Positions 45,210 through 56,547 are shown, counted from the stretch's first letter. The stretch is 64,000 nt of DNA from Chrysemys picta bellii (GCF_011386835.1 NC_088800.1:12424572-12488571), one strand, 5' to 3'. The notes: generated by a model not told the origin, from the sequence alone. Numbers and translations: made by a program.

Positions 45210-47174
45210 CAATTACAGGCTCCAAAGTTTGTGATGTTCCAATGATGCCTTATGTGGTAGGCAAAATAATGCAGCATAAACCACCACCAGTGCTGGCCCA
45301 CATATCTAGTCTCTACTGAAATGTCATTGCTGCAGTGAAGTTAAAGAGAGAGAGAGAGCACGCCAGTGGCAAAGGATCCATTCAATATGAATGTTTAAAG
45401 CAGGATAGAGCCATCTAGTTAGGGTTTGGAAATTATAGTCCTTATCCCTGGGAGAAGCACAGCCGTTGAAACTATTCACTGGAGTACAGCTGTACAATCA
45501 AACTAAGTGAGTAGTCGCCATCAAAAAGCTAACATTGACCAGCAGTCACCACAGGACTGAATCTGAGATTCTGCAGTTATTTCCTGTTGTAAATTCAGGA
45601 TAAGGGCAGTAGGATCTCAGGGGCAGGCCAGATCCTGCTTGCACTGAAATCAATAGATGTTTTGCCACTGACCTCAAAGGGATGAGGGTTGCACTCTCAT
45701 CATGATTGATGAGGACCAGTCTACTTATCCAATATGCAATATGCCTAAAAGTGCAATGCAGGTATCCTTAAGGAATATGAACTCTCTAAAGACCAGTTAG
45801 CTTCAACCAGCCAAAGGGACCTGTGGAAAATCTGGGAGGAGTTCAGTACAATGGGTCTCTCTGCACAACATATCAAGACGGGGGCAGGGATGTGAGCAAA
45901 CCCACCTCACAGTACTAATGTGTTACCAATCCTAAAGCCTCATTCCCTTTCCCAGGAGAGAAGAGCAACAGTGGGTTCAAATGTGCCTGAATGCAGGAAA
46001 ATCCCAGAGAGAAGTTCCACAGAGTCAGCACCTCTTGCAGATGTCACGTGCTAATGAGTCTAAGGACGTTTGTTATATTGCTGCTATGGAATTATGATGA
46101 TAATGATATAAATAGATGATGATGAGCTATCAGGGGTCTGTTGTTCTTGGTCAGGTGCTGCATTAGCAGACGGCCAAGGACAGGGATTAAGCCCACAGCC
46201 AATGATAGCTATTCTACAGCCTCCATGGACAGTTTTGTTACATTGCTGGTACCATTTCCACAGCTAAAGTTTGTTTTTTTCTTGTAGCTAACCTGAATTT
46301 CGCTGCTCTCCCAACTCCATCATCTGTATCAACCAGGTGTCATTTCCATCACACACTAGGATATGCAAGGTGTCACAGGGCCTCAGCAATGCCAAAAAAT
46401 AGTCCAGAGTAATTACACCATTTCGGGCAGCCAGACAGGCTGAGATCTCACGTACAGCCAGATACCCTCTAAACTGTTTGGTCTCTCTAGTAGCAGATTT
46501 AGGACTCTAGTGCTGTGTAGTGACCTACATCATAAACAATATGACCACAAAGAGAAGCTATTTAGAGCTAAATGAATGGCCTAAAAACGGGAAGATTTGG
46601 GGGATTACCAGATATCTGAGGCTGGATTTAGGTCCTAATCCTAAATATTTGTCTGATTTTCTGCACTAAAATGAGATTTGTGTGTGCTAGAAGTTTGCAC
46701 CCCCTGCACTCATACACAAAGGAATGTCCATAATCAAAGCCCTGAGGACAACCCCCTCCTTTACCCTCCGTTTTCCTGCCTACCCCACTCTCAAAGTCAC
46801 AGTCACCCCTTTCACCACCACCACCACAATTAAAGGGGGCTGTTTCCAAAAGCTGGAGGCCCAATCATCCTTGTTCTGAGTACCACTTGCTCCTCCAATC
46901 AAATTACAGCGGAACTTCTAGTCTGGGCCCAATACCAGGTAGTTAAGAGATGCAAATAGCAAGGTTTGCGCCCACAATTTAGATGTGGATACAGACTGTG
47001 ATGGCAAGAGGGAGACTCCCTTCCTTCTTAAAGACCTGGCCCTCAAAGATTTAATGGTTTCTTTCAACTGAAGAAGCCTTTTGGAAGAGATACCCTTGTC
47101 TTATGACTGCAGAGGTGGTAACAGGTCACTCTAGCTTGAATGGTTCCTTACAATATATGTGCTAACTACTCATA
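45210..47174. other. Low-repeat DNA, no gene recognised
   Basis: A short (GA)n run lies at 45346-45359 and a (CCA)n patch near 46817-46828. Nothing resembles an exon. Confidence 0.4.
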
Positions 47175-47335
47175 CTAAACAATCTTTTCCACCTTGCATT
47201 TTGCTATGAGGCTGGGAGTTCCCTTCCCAGACCTGAAGAAGAGCTCTGTCTGGCTCAAAAGCTTGTCTCTTTCACCGACAGAAGTTGGTTCAATAAAAGT
47301 TATTGCCTCACCCACGTTGTCTCTCCAACATTTTT
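47175..47335 (+). mobile_element. Reptile retroposon fragment, second Penelope-like candidate family
   Basis: The words 'cagacctgaagaagagctct', 'ctcaaaagcttgtctctttc' and 'gttggttcaataaaagttat' belong to a common turtle/crocodile repeat. Its layout CTGAAGA (47233-47239), A plus a GAGC stem, an altered GAAA (AAAA) and GCTT parallels the core of the elements at 29827 and 63853. The copy is a fragment and has no coding capacity. Confidence 0.55.
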
Positions 47336-47821
47336 CCACATCCATCTTCAACAGTACCATGCTCAGCCACAGAATTTCATCTGTTACCACATTCCCGTCT
47401 TTATTCCCATAAATATCGCAGAACAGGAGAACAGAACTTATCAGACTAAAGAGGCAGCAGGAGGACAAGACTGATTAGAGGAGAGAGTCAGACAAAAAGG
47501 ATACCCTTATACATTCATATCCATGAGCTGCTCATCTGAGGATGAGAGCTTTAAAAGGTGTGTGAAAACATGACATTTAAACAGTAATTCATTACCTTTT
47601 TTCATTAAGCTTGAATGTTTATCTCCAAGCATTCAATTACTGACAGGATAGCATCAGAGTGGGGAGACTACTTAAATTAGAAGGTCAAGGAGACAACTAC
47701 CATTTAAAAAAACGTTGCACTTGCATGGCGAAGCATGCAAGTCTCTTTAGAGGATACACAGGCTTTTGAGGAGATTGGGATCCAGTGTGCTGGCATTTTC
47801 TGGAGCAGGCAGTTCAAGTCA
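47336..47821. other. No feature recognised
   Basis: No gene or repeat is recognised. Confidence 0.35.
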
Positions 47822-48096
47822 AGGGCTTGTCTACACTAGACAGTTTTGCTACTTTAACTATATAGGTGTAGTTAAAGAGGCAACTCCCAACATAATGTGG
47901 ATCCAGTTATAGTGGCATGAGTGTTTTTACTGGTATAGCTTATTCTGGTTTGGAAAGCAAAATAAGTTGTACAAGCATAACTTCGTCCATGCTAGGGCTA
48001 TGAGAGCAATAACTATTATCAGCGGGGAAAAAGTCACACCCCTTACTAACATCCTTATACAGTACTGGTATTACTTTTCTAGTGTAGACCAGGGCT
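47822..48096. mobile_element. TIR element of the 'gtctacac' type (MITE)
   Basis: The ends 'agggcttgtctacactag' and 'ctagtgtagaccagggct' are inverted repeats (15 of 18 by eye). The 275-bp body has 'tttttactggtatagcttat' and 'gctagggctatgagagcaat'. There is no coding capacity. The terminal motif relates it to the element at 15275. Confidence 0.75.
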
Positions 48097-48286
48097 CAGA
48101 TACTGCAGTGAGGAGGGCAACATAAAAACCTGAACAGAATGAAGTCTCCGTAAATGGACATGGATTCACCAGTCTCTCTCATTGGTGGTACTTCACCGTG
48201 TGTTTTCCTCAAGGCAAGACCACATGGCTAGCAGTCTCATTACACTTTCCCCAGCATTTCTGTGCTGTACCACCAGTGCTTTAGCA

Positions 48287-48619
48287 CAGTGGTTCTCAAA
48301 CTTGGGACTCCACTTGTGTAGGGAAAGCCCCTGGTGGGCCGGGCCAGTTTGTTTACCTGCCGCATCTGCAGGTTCGGCCGATCGCGGCTCCCAGTGGCTG
48401 CGGTTCGCTGCTCCAGGCCAATGGGGGCTGCGTGAAGCTGCGGCCAGCAAATCCCTTGTCCCGCGCCGCTTCCTGCAGCCCCCATTGGCCTGGAGCTGCG
48501 AACCGCGGCCAGTGGGGGCTGCGATCGGCCGAACCTGTGGACCCGGCAGGTAAACAAACCGGCCCGGCCTGCCAGGGGCTTTCCCTACACAAGCGGTGGC
48601 CCCAGTTTGAGAACCACTG
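48287..48619. mobile_element. Fold-back hAT-like element, type A, copy 5
   Basis: A 333-bp unit with ends 'cagtggttctcaaacttggg' and the inverse. The flanks ctttagca (48279-48286) and gtgtagca (48620-48627) match at six of eight positions, a decayed TSD. The copy yields open frames of 123-148 codons on both strands, all artefacts. Confidence 0.9.
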
Positions 48620-48799
48620 GTGTAGCAGGATGAATTCACCCAGTGAACAGGGTCTTCACCGTTTTAATGCCAAAACTTGCTCACTTTACCCAATGGCCCT
48701 TTACCCTTTAACTTTAATGGGATGAGAGACAAGCACAAAACAACGACATGGTCCCCTTCCCCCACAAGAGAGCAGGATTTCCTATAATAATAAATGATG

Positions 48800-49385
48800 G
48801 TAAAGAATAGCAATGCTTAGCACTTACATAGGACTTTTCAAAGTAGGGGAGCATTATTATTAGAGCGGGTTGGGATTTTTCAATTAAAAATTTTTTGTTG
48901 GAAAATGCCCATTCATCGAAACAAACCTTTTGTGAGAAAGGGTCACTTTCAACAAATTTCTTGAATCAAAACATTTAAAAAAAAAGTTTAACCATTTTGA
49001 AAGTATTTTGTTTTGACTTTCTTAAAAACAAACAAAAAAACATACAGTTTTCCTTATTTCAAATGATTTTGTGTTTTAAAATGAGAGCTAACTGGAGTAA
49101 AAAGAAATGTTAAATAGTCAAAATTAAAATGAAACTTTTTGAAAAATTTCAGTTTCAGTTCACGAAAATGTTCAGGATTTTGACTTTTTATCCCAGTTTA
49201 GGATCGGAAAAGTTGTTGATGACTTGAGAATTTTCATGGGACAGGAAAACCATTTCCCACCCAGTTCTAACTGTTATCCCGGTTAGGGAAACAGAGGTGA
49301 AGTGAATGGGACACACAGGGAATCAATTGCAAAGCCAGGAAACCAACGAAAGTGACCTTTCCATTGGGTTGCGTGATGCTTCCTT
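48800..49385 (-). repeat. MIR SINE split by the AT-rich repeat
   Basis: The left remnant ('aatgcttagcacttacatag') and the right remnant ('ttatcccggttagggaaaca', 'gggaatcaattgcaaagcca') form one reversed MIR. The AT-rich element at 48861-49269 lies between them. Confidence 0.6.
48861..49269. mobile_element. AT-rich dispersed repeat ('agagctggtc' family), best copy
   Basis: The ends 'tagagcgggttggga' and 'cccacccagttcta' are inverted. The flanks attattat and actgttat agree at six of eight positions, which fits a decayed 8-bp TSD and so a hAT-like origin. Insertion inside a MIR fixes the borders. The body is AT-rich with 'aaaacatttaaaaaaaaagt' and codes for nothing. Confidence 0.7.
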
Positions 49386-49429
49386 TGCACGAGAGCTTTG
49401 ATCTATCTAGTTCAGTATCCCACCCACCA

Positions 49430-49862
49430 CGGGCGGCGTATGAATGCGCCTTTGGGGAAGGCTAGCCCCTGGCTCCTCCCCCTGTGCCTGAGGCCCCGCC
49501 CTTTCTGCTCCTCCTTCCCCACCAGAGCCCAGAGCACACTGCCCCCCATGGCCGCTGGCCCCCCGTGCGCCCTGAGCCCCAGCACTGGGCAGGCAGCATG
49601 GCTGTAGGGCCCCCGGCCCCAGCATGGTTGCAGCACTGGGAGGACGTGGCCCCAGCCCAGGGTTCTTGTGCGCACCGCAGCCCTCAGCCTGCCTGCCCCA
49701 GCCTCTCAGCCACAGAAGGGAACAGCAGGCAGGAGGGGGTCTGGGGGTAGAGCATAGGTGGGGCCATGCCAGGCACAGCCTCCCCCTGCCTACGATAGCC
49801 ACCACCCATGCCGCCCACAGCAGAGGACAATACCCTCTTCCCCTTCCATACACATAAACTTG
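49430..49862. repeat. GC-rich repeat-like block
   Basis: A sharply GC-rich island in AT-rich DNA, starting 'gggcggcgtatgaatgcgcc'. It gives 152-codon (-) and 88-codon (+) chance frames with no domain. It resembles other GC-rich turtle repeats in composition. A small CpG island with promoter function is the alternative, but CpG is not dense. Confidence 0.4.
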
Positions 49863-50796
49863 CATCCAGCCCTGTTTTCCCTCCCTGTTGCTCTCACTCT
49901 CTGTAATAATCTGTCATTCAATGGGTCCCTGCCCTAGGAGCAGCCCTCCCTGCCCTGCTGCCATTCCCCAGTGAGGTTGAGCATTTGATGGCTGTACTGC
50001 GGGTCAGAAAGCTTAAAAGCCATCAATTCCGTAAATCCCCTTTCCAAACACACAGACAGTAGCTGCTGCCGTGGCAATGGCTAATCCACTCTTAATGCAG
50101 AAGAACCCAGTATTTTAGTAACCAATGTGGTTTCGGTGTGGGAGGTATTTAGCTTGTAATCCTTACGGTGCACCTTCTCCAGACGGATCCAGGAAGTTTC
50201 TTCGCCCAGCAAGACCTCAGACATTCATGCTTTGGAAGCCACAAGATTAAATGTTATATGCACTGGGTTCCTGCTTTTAGTCCCACATCCTGAAATTCAT
50301 GTGCAGCTAAAACAGAAGCAAAAATATACCCACACTCCGTGCACACAAAGCTACCAGACAACATGTAAACAAACCCTACCGGAGCTTTAACTCCCTTTTA
50401 TTTTCTTTTTGTTGTTTGAACGGCTCTGAAAATTATCAGTCTGGGATCCCAGCTGCCCACTCCACTAAATAATGTAATTAAGCACTTGGATGTGGAGCAC
50501 TGTCATTAGTCAGCAACCTAACAATGGAGGTCAGAGGATGTGCAACTAGTACATTTTACTACAGAGGGACTCAGTTCATGGCTTAGGGCCACACTGTGCC
50601 CAAGCAGCGCAGGAGAATGCTATGTGCGTCTGGGGGAGCCAAGGAGCCTGTGATACCCTCACACTTGTGCCCATCCCTGGCTCCTTCCCAGAGCTTTCCC
50701 TGGGGGGAGTAAAGATTCTCACTCCCTCTAGCACGGGGATATACCTGACCTTGCTCACCTGCACCTGTATGTCTTCAGCTTGTGATACATTCAGAA
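49863..50796. other. No gene recognised
   Basis: About 0.9 kb with no named repeat. The part at 50040-50120 has 'tgctgccgtggcaatggcta' and looks unique. Confidence 0.35.
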
Positions 50797-50804
50797 CACA
50801 CAGG

Positions 50805-50992
50805 CAGGGCCGGCTCCAGCATTTCTGCCGCCCCAAGCAAAAAAAAAGCCGCAATTGGCGGCAGCAGTTCAGCGTCAGGTCCTTTGCTCCTAGAGGGAGT
50901 GCCTGCCGCCCCCGAATTGCCGCACGTGCCGCCCCTCTCCCTTGGCCGCCCCAAGCACCTGCTTGTTAAGCTGGTGCCTGGAGCCAGCCCTG
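50805..50992. mobile_element. hAT-like element with perfect 8-bp TSD
   Basis: The ends 'cagggccggctccagc' and 'tggagccagccctg' are inverted. The same 8-mer, cacacagg, stands on each side (50797-50804 and 50993-51000). The 188-bp GC-rich body with 'gccgccccaagca' repeated is non-coding. The 'cagggccggc' terminus links it to the element at 25561. Confidence 0.92.
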
Positions 50993-51219
50993 CACACAGG
51001 ACCAGGTCTGACTAGTATTTGGACGCAGAGAGAGGTGGAAGTGTTCTCTCTCCTCCAGTATCTAGCCTGTGGCCCAGTAAGATGAGAATGGGAAGGGTGC
51101 CACTGAGAGCCCCATCTTCAAAGAGATGTTCACAATGTTCTCTCTGCAGAAGGCCCAGTAGCGCGGTCAGCCCACGTGGGAGCTGTGTATGGGGGCAGCA
51201 GCTTCCTTAGGCTACCCAG

Positions 51220-51345
51220 TGTGGGCACAGAGAAGGGCAAGGAGTGTCTCTTTTGTTCTGTGTTTAAACAATGCCTAGTGCAGCAGGGTCCTGGTCTATG
51301 GCTGAGGCGCCCAGGCTCAACTGCAACACAAGTAAATGATAATAA
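51220..51345 (+). repeat. MIR-like tail module
   Basis: The segment 'ttctgtgtttaaacaatgcc', 'gtgcagcagggtcctggtct' and 'gaggcgcccaggctcaac' matches the module seen at 31430 and 59720. Confidence 0.6.
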
Positions 51346-51769
51346 TTGAAGACTAAATTTGACAAAATGCGTCATTCACCATTAATAGCTTGTTCGGCTC
51401 TGCACTTAGTCTTTCATAAGCGCCTCTTTCTCTGAATACACATTTTTATATGTGGCTTTATTAGGTTTGAGGAGTTCGCTCTAGAGTCCTCCACAAACCC
51501 ATCACAGTGATACATGTACAAAGGGGACTCATGAATAATGGATGCTTTCTAAAAAATTCATTGTTAGTCTCCCTGTTATATTGCTGTTTCAGCAAATAGG
51601 TTTTCATTAGTTGGTAAATGCTGTGATAGTACAATTATTCTATGAGAAATCAGATTGCAGAACAAATTAATGTGGCCACAATGCCATCTATAGTCCCTTT
51701 CATTCCAAGGGGACTATTCTTCCCCCACTGATCAATGCACAGGGAAAGGAGATACTCATTATTCCTAAT
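51346..51769. other. AT-rich low-repeat block
   Basis: No repeat is recognised. The part at 51430-51660 ('tttatatgtggctttattag', 'gtttcagcaaataggttttc') looks unique and could be conserved non-coding DNA. Confidence 0.35.
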
Positions 51770-52070
51770 AATACTTTCCCTTTCATCCAACAATCTCAAA
51801 GCACTCTACATGATTACTGTTTGTTACGGTAGCCCCAACCGAGATCAGGTTCCCATTATGCTAGGCACCGTACAGACACCTAGCACCAGACAGCCCCTTC
51901 CATGAAGAGCTTACAATCTAAATAGACAGGACAGACACAGGGTGGTAGAGGAAACAGAAGTAAAATGACTTCTGCAAGGTCACACAGCAGGCCAGTGGTA
52001 GAGCTGGGAGTAGACTGCAGCTCAGTAGAGTCCCAGTGCAGTGCCCTGCCCGTTGGATCACACTACAAAC
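51770..52070 (-). repeat. MIR SINE
   Basis: Reversed MIR: 'atgctaggcaccgtacagac', 'gaagagcttacaatctaaat', 'ttctgcaaggtcacacagca', 'ggccagtggtagagctggga' and 'cagtgccctgcccgttggat'. Confidence 0.8.
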
Positions 52071-52089
52071 AATACATGGAGGCTCATAC

Positions 52090-52590
52090 CACCAGATAAG
52101 TACTATCCCCATTTTATTGATAGGAAAATAGAGGTGAAGACAGGTTTAATGATTTGCACAAGATTACACAGTAAGTCGGAAGGGCAACAGAACACAGACA
52201 TGCTAATGCAGGGATCAGCAACCTTTGGCACGCGGCCTGTCAGGGAAACCCGCTGGCCGGCCAGGACGGTTTGTTTACCTGCAGCATCCACAGGTTCGGC
52301 AGATCGCAGCTCCCACTGGCTGCCATTCGCTGTTCCAGGCCAATGGGGGCTGTGGGAAGCAGTGCGGGCTGAGGGATGTGCTGGTTGCCCTTCCCGCAGC
52401 CCCCATTGGTCTAGAACGGCAAACCGTGGCCAGTGGGAACTGCTATCGGCCGAACCTGCAGACGCTGCAGGTAAGCAAACCGGCCCGGCCCGCCAGCAGA
52501 TTTCCCTGACAGGCTGTGTGCTAAAGGTTGCCGATCCCTGTGCTAACGCCTAGTCCTCTGCCCTAACCACTAAACCATGCTCCCTTCTTT
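52090..52590 (-). repeat. MIR SINE split by a fold-back element
   Basis: The left part ('cattttattgataggaaaat', 'gcacaagattacacagtaag') and the right part ('cctagtcctctgccctaacc', 'actaaaccatgctccc') form one reversed MIR. The element at 52209-52540 interrupts it. Confidence 0.8.
52209..52540. mobile_element. Fold-back hAT-like element, intermediate type
   Basis: The ends 'cagggatcagcaacctttgg' and the inverse resemble type B, but the arms carry type A text ('ggtttgtttacctgcag'). It is 332 bp. The TSDs tgctaatg (52201-52208) and tgctaacg (52541-52548) differ at one base. It may represent an ancestral or recombinant subfamily. Confidence 0.92.
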
Positions 52591-53430
52591 GGTCAGATGT
52601 TCCCGTGAGAACCAGAGAGACATGACTTCCCCACAGACACCAGGAAGAATCTATCTATATCTGTATCCTCTTTGCCTCTAGAAAAAACTCATCTTGTTTC
52701 CCCACCTGTGCCGCTGGCTGATTATTACGAAGCTGGCCTGACAATGCTAGAGAGCTATTTATTTATTTATTTGCCCTTTCAAACACTATTGATATCTGCC
52801 CCAGTGATATCGAGATAGCAGCTGAGGCCTCTGTGCCAGCCGTCCTGAAGAATTCATACGTGAGGAGATAATAACAAATCTTATTAACTGCTTGGAGATG
52901 GGAGACGACAAAAAATAGAGAGTTGAAATAGAGCGTTGGATAGGCATATAAATCAAGATCGATCTAGAGCAAAACACAGGTGAATAGCATTTTCAAATGC
53001 AGTCCACAGGGAGGGACCTTTAATATGATTTTAAATATCTATAATGTTGCACATCTAATTAGAAAACCATTTTCTCAGACTTTGAGTAGCCCTATCTGCG
53101 CTAGGACACTCATTCCATGCTGAAGACAATAATCTCCCCTACCTTTTCAAGTCCAGACAGATCACAAATTTCACTTCTCTCCCTCTCCCATATTAGTGGG
53201 CAAGAAATTTAAAGGGCCAGCACACCTCTTATTTAATGAGATCTAGATGTTTTTATGCGTCTATTAAATACTGTGCAAGAGATCCCATTTCTCCCCAAAC
53301 CTTTACACAGGGTTGTTCAATTAGCTGATTTAAATATGTAACAAGGTGCTTTTTAAAGACTTAATCCTGAGAAGTAATAGGATTACTTTTCAAATCAGAA
53401 AGTAACAAGAGTTACTTTTCCTGGTGGTTG
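52591..53430. other. No gene recognised
   Basis: AT-rich DNA with a short (TATT)n run at 52757-52771. Nothing else is recognised. Confidence 0.4.
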
Positions 53431-53577
53431 GAGTTGGTCAAAAAGTGAGAACACGCTTCATCAATTGTGAATGTTTCCCTCCCACCCCAATAATCTGGCT
53501 GTTTTTTGTTTTTTAAATCAGAAATTTCAATGAAAAATAATAAAAATTTCAAAACTCGGACCAGCTCAACTTCTGAT
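53431..53577. repeat. AT-rich dispersed repeat ('agagctggtc' family), short copy
   Basis: The ends 'gagttggtcaaaaagtg' and 'cggaccagctc' are inverted, with 'atcagaaatttcaatgaaaa' inside. It is 147 bp, shorter than the copy at 48861, and so probably internally deleted. Confidence 0.55.
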
Positions 53578-53932
53578 TCTATCTCAAGTGTGAGCTGTGA
53601 CAGCTATGAGCATTATCACGTGCTCTGTGTGACCCACAGTCACAGTCGGAGTTGGGACACTGCTAGCTAGTTCCAGAAGCAACTCCAGTACCTCACCAGA
53701 CCAAAGGAAAACTGACCCCCTCCAGTCTAGCATTTGAAGACCAACACCATGCACAATACACAAGTACTTCAGTCTAGTATTTCCACAAGAAAGTCTAGCT
53801 ATTTCCAGAGAGGCATGGACTAGTGGTCTGAGCACAAGACTGGACTTTAGGATCTCCTGCTTATTAACACTGATATCAACAATTTCTCCCTCTGTGGCCA
53901 TATGTAAGTCACTCATCTCTTGCAGGAGGGAT
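53578..53932. other. No gene recognised; possible MIR scrap
   Basis: At 53810-53930 'gaggcatggactagtggtct' and 'cacaagactggactttagga' resemble a plus-strand MIR head. The Cry SINE follows. Confidence 0.4.
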
Positions 53933-54108
53933 GGAGGGATAGCTCAGTGGTTTGAGCATTGACTTGCTAAACCCAGGGTTGTGAGTTCAATCCTTGAAGG
54001 GGCCACTTAGAGATTTGGGGCAAAAATCTTCCTGGGGATTGATTGGTCTTGCTTTAAGCAGGGGGTTGGACTATAGAGGAGGTCCCTTCCAACCCAGATA
54101 TTCTCTGT
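53933..54108 (+). repeat. Cry-type tRNA-derived SINE (turtle pol III SINE)
   Basis: The head 'ggagggatagctcagtggtt' carries a tRNA A box, and 'ggttgtgagttcaatcc' (53978-53993) the B box. The middle domain 'gggccacttagagatttggg' follows. The end 'gggttggactatagaggagg' to 'tcccttccaacccagatatt' is the CR1-like tail. tRNA-Lys-related heads with CR1-type tails are known from turtles. The split pol III promoter is recognisable, though age makes activity unlikely. Confidence 0.92.
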
Positions 54109-54559
54109 TTCACTCCTGGTCAAATGGAGTTAGTACTCAGTTACCTACCGCACAGAAGAGGTGAGAGTTACCGTACTATTTGTTAAGCCTGATGGACAGC
54201 ATGTTTGGCCCAAGATGGAGACACTGCTCATGAAGGCACAAGGAGCAGATATTACAGTGGATTTGACAGTCAGAATCATTAGAGCAATGCCGGGGGTGGG
54301 CGATGCTTTGAGGAGAATGTTTGCACTAATCTAAAACCTTGTCATTCTCCACAGAAGCATCAGAGAGAGAGAGAGGCCAATTACTGATGCCAAACTATGG
54401 GATAAACCCAGCAGTCAGGAAGGAAATTTTCCCCAAGGCACATTGGCAATGACTTTGGGGGCGGGAGGGAGGTTCACTCTTCTCTGCAGGATGCAGGTGA
54501 ATGTCAGTTGCCAGCATTCTCTGGGTGTAACTTACTTAATCATTCCCCTGCAATTGTGG
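54109..54559. other. No gene recognised
   Basis: A short (GA)n run is at 54364-54375. At 54400-54560 'aggaaggaaattttccccaa' may be an old LINE tail. Confidence 0.35.
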
Positions 54560-54735
54560 GTCCTCAGGCACCAGTGCGCCCCAGCCCTGATCCACCTCCT
54601 GGCCTCCAAACCCCTTGAGCCCAGCCTAGGGATCACACCCTCCTGCACCCCAAACCCCTCAACCCCAGCCCCACCCCAGAGCCTGCACCCTCGCTCCCTC
54701 CCTCTCCCACATCCCAGCCAGCCTGGTGAAAATGA
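54560..54735. mobile_element. Fragment of the GC-rich hAT-like element seen at 57765
   Basis: The text 'cccagccctgatccacctcc' and 'accctcctgcaccccaaacc', with 'cagccccaccccagagcctg', parallels 58080-58275. The terminal repeats are missing on both sides, so this is an internal fragment. Confidence 0.6.
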
Positions 54736-54739
54736 GCGA

Positions 54740-55690
54740 GCGAGCAAGGGAGGAAGGGTGTCTGCACATTTATACTGCAAAAAAAAAACCCCACACCACC
54801 TTGAGTCTCAGAACTGGGTCTACAGTCTCAGGCTCTTGTTACGGTGCTTAAAATAGCCATGTAGACGGTCCTGCTCAGGCTCTGAGACCCATTACCCTGT
54901 GTCAATTAAGGTGCTACTCAAGGTAAGATTGGCAGACTCAGCCTCTCAGGAAGGGTTTCCTATCATTATTTCTGTCTGCTGCTTCTCCCAGAAAAGTCCA
55001 TTTGAACAGCAGCAATGGAAAGAATGAAATAGGCCAGTTCACTCAGCCTCTGTCTGGCACAGCTCGGGTGTTTGCTCTTTTCTGGATTCGCATCAGGAAT
55101 TTAGTTTGGAAAGAGTCTTCGCCAGGTCCAACTGCAGGAGCCGTTCTTTAAACCCAGCAGCAGTGAGGGCATTCGTGCAACCGCAGAGATTCTCTCTCTC
55201 CCGGTAACTCCGCTCCCTTTATTAACAAACTTTATATAAACTGATTCAGCTGGAAAATATACTATGGCCTCTGGATCCAGATTATGATTGTTTTATGGAC
55301 TAGAAATGTAACACTATTTGAGCACATTTTCAATATATTTATATAATCAGAGTTATATATAGGTGCTCAGAAGTTATGACCTCTCGCCTGTTGGATAAAG
55401 TTCCCATTGCTTTTGACAGCAAGTATTATGGCAGAATTTCCCACTGGCGATGGGGGGGGGGGGAGAATCACTTCCTTCAAAAATCAAACCCATGTATTTT
55501 TAGTGCATCTAAACTGCAATGGGAATTTGTTTTTTTAAGTTGGGCTAAGTAGTTTCATCAGTTTCTGACCATGGTGGCATAAAAATCTTCATATAAAGAT
55601 TGTTGGAATCAGGCCTATAAAGAAAAAGAACACAACAAAGCTTGGTATGATTGCAATACAGCATTGTTTTCATTCAGTCGGCAGCACTCT
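54740..55690. other. No gene recognised; AT-rich block at 55200-55440
   Basis: The part at 54800-54900 ('aatagccatgtagacggtcc', 'caggctctgagaccc') looks like a scrap of the TIR family at 15275. The interval 55200-55440 is AT-rich and repeat-free, a weak candidate for conserved non-coding DNA. A G run is at 55451-55464. Confidence 0.35.
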
Positions 55691-56547
55691 AACCTCTGGG
55701 GCTGAAGGTTGTGGGGTCTAAACCCTCTCACCACCATATCTTGGGTTCATATTGTGTCGGATATGGCAATTTCCTGCACTATCGTTGGAAGATCTTCCTG
55801 AATTAAGTTTAAGTATCTTTGGAGTCCATTGCATTAAATGCAAAGGTGATATATTCTTGAGGACCTGGATAATCAAAGAACTATATTGAACAATGTGGCA
55901 GACAAGAATGAACTGGGACAATATGTGTAAAGGGGATTTCCTGTTAAATATTGAGGGGGGGGGGTGAATGTAAATCCTGCCTCTTGTTATGCAAAAACTC
56001 AGCCCAGTGGAACTAAGTCTTGAGGAGAAGGTGATTGTCTGCAGATTTCCTGTCCCCAGGGTCCCAAGATCAAAGGCCCATGCTGTATAAAGATGTGACT
56101 CAGATTCATGGGAGTGCTTGTTCTGAGCAAACAGCTGCTGCGAACTTGTAACCACAGAAAAATCCCTTGATGGGGTCTGAAGGATTAATCACCTGCCAGA
56201 GTCCTTGTTGGAGTTGGGGCGATCTCTGGTCAGCTTATTAGCATGCATGTAGGTTCTTTAATGGTTTAAAGTTTTGTCTGTAATGCTTTCACCTTAAGAA
56301 TAAGTGTGCTTGCTTAGAAAGATCTGTGTGGTAGCTTAACTGTGGGCTATTACACTGTTTATAGCATCTGAGGAGAAAGCACAGTAGGCCTGCTTAGACA
56401 GTCTGACTCGCTGGGGAACTCACAGTGTAGGCGGGGAACTGTGCAGCCTGGAAAAACCCTGGTCAAGAGGGGGAAGAGATGCAGGTCTCTGCCCAAGAGA
56501 GGTGACAGCTGAGAAGCCAGGAACCTAGAGGGGGTGGCCTGCTAGAC
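55691..56547 (+). mobile_element. Candidate LTR or LTR-like repeat, right-truncated
   Basis: I recall the segment 'gtgtgcttgcttagaaagat' to 'gagaagccaggaacctagag' from an endogenous-retroelement LTR common in turtles and crocodiles. A TATA-like 'ctgtataaagatgtgactc' lies at 56083-56101, which would fit an LTR promoter. No retroviral gene is present. The right side stops abruptly at the chimeric fold-back element at 56548. Left border is uncertain. Confidence 0.45.

Noticed and set aside
49430..49862. CpG-island promoter
   Set aside because: The block is GC-rich but CpG is sparse, and no adjacent first exon is evident.
49407..49865. 152-codon GC-rich open frame on the minus strand
   Set aside because: GC-rich DNA has few stop codons; composition is repeat-like and frames are open on both strands.
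53933..54005. Possible tRNA gene
   Set aside because: A and B boxes are present, but the sequence continues into a SINE body with a CR1-like tail and lacks a good cloverleaf.
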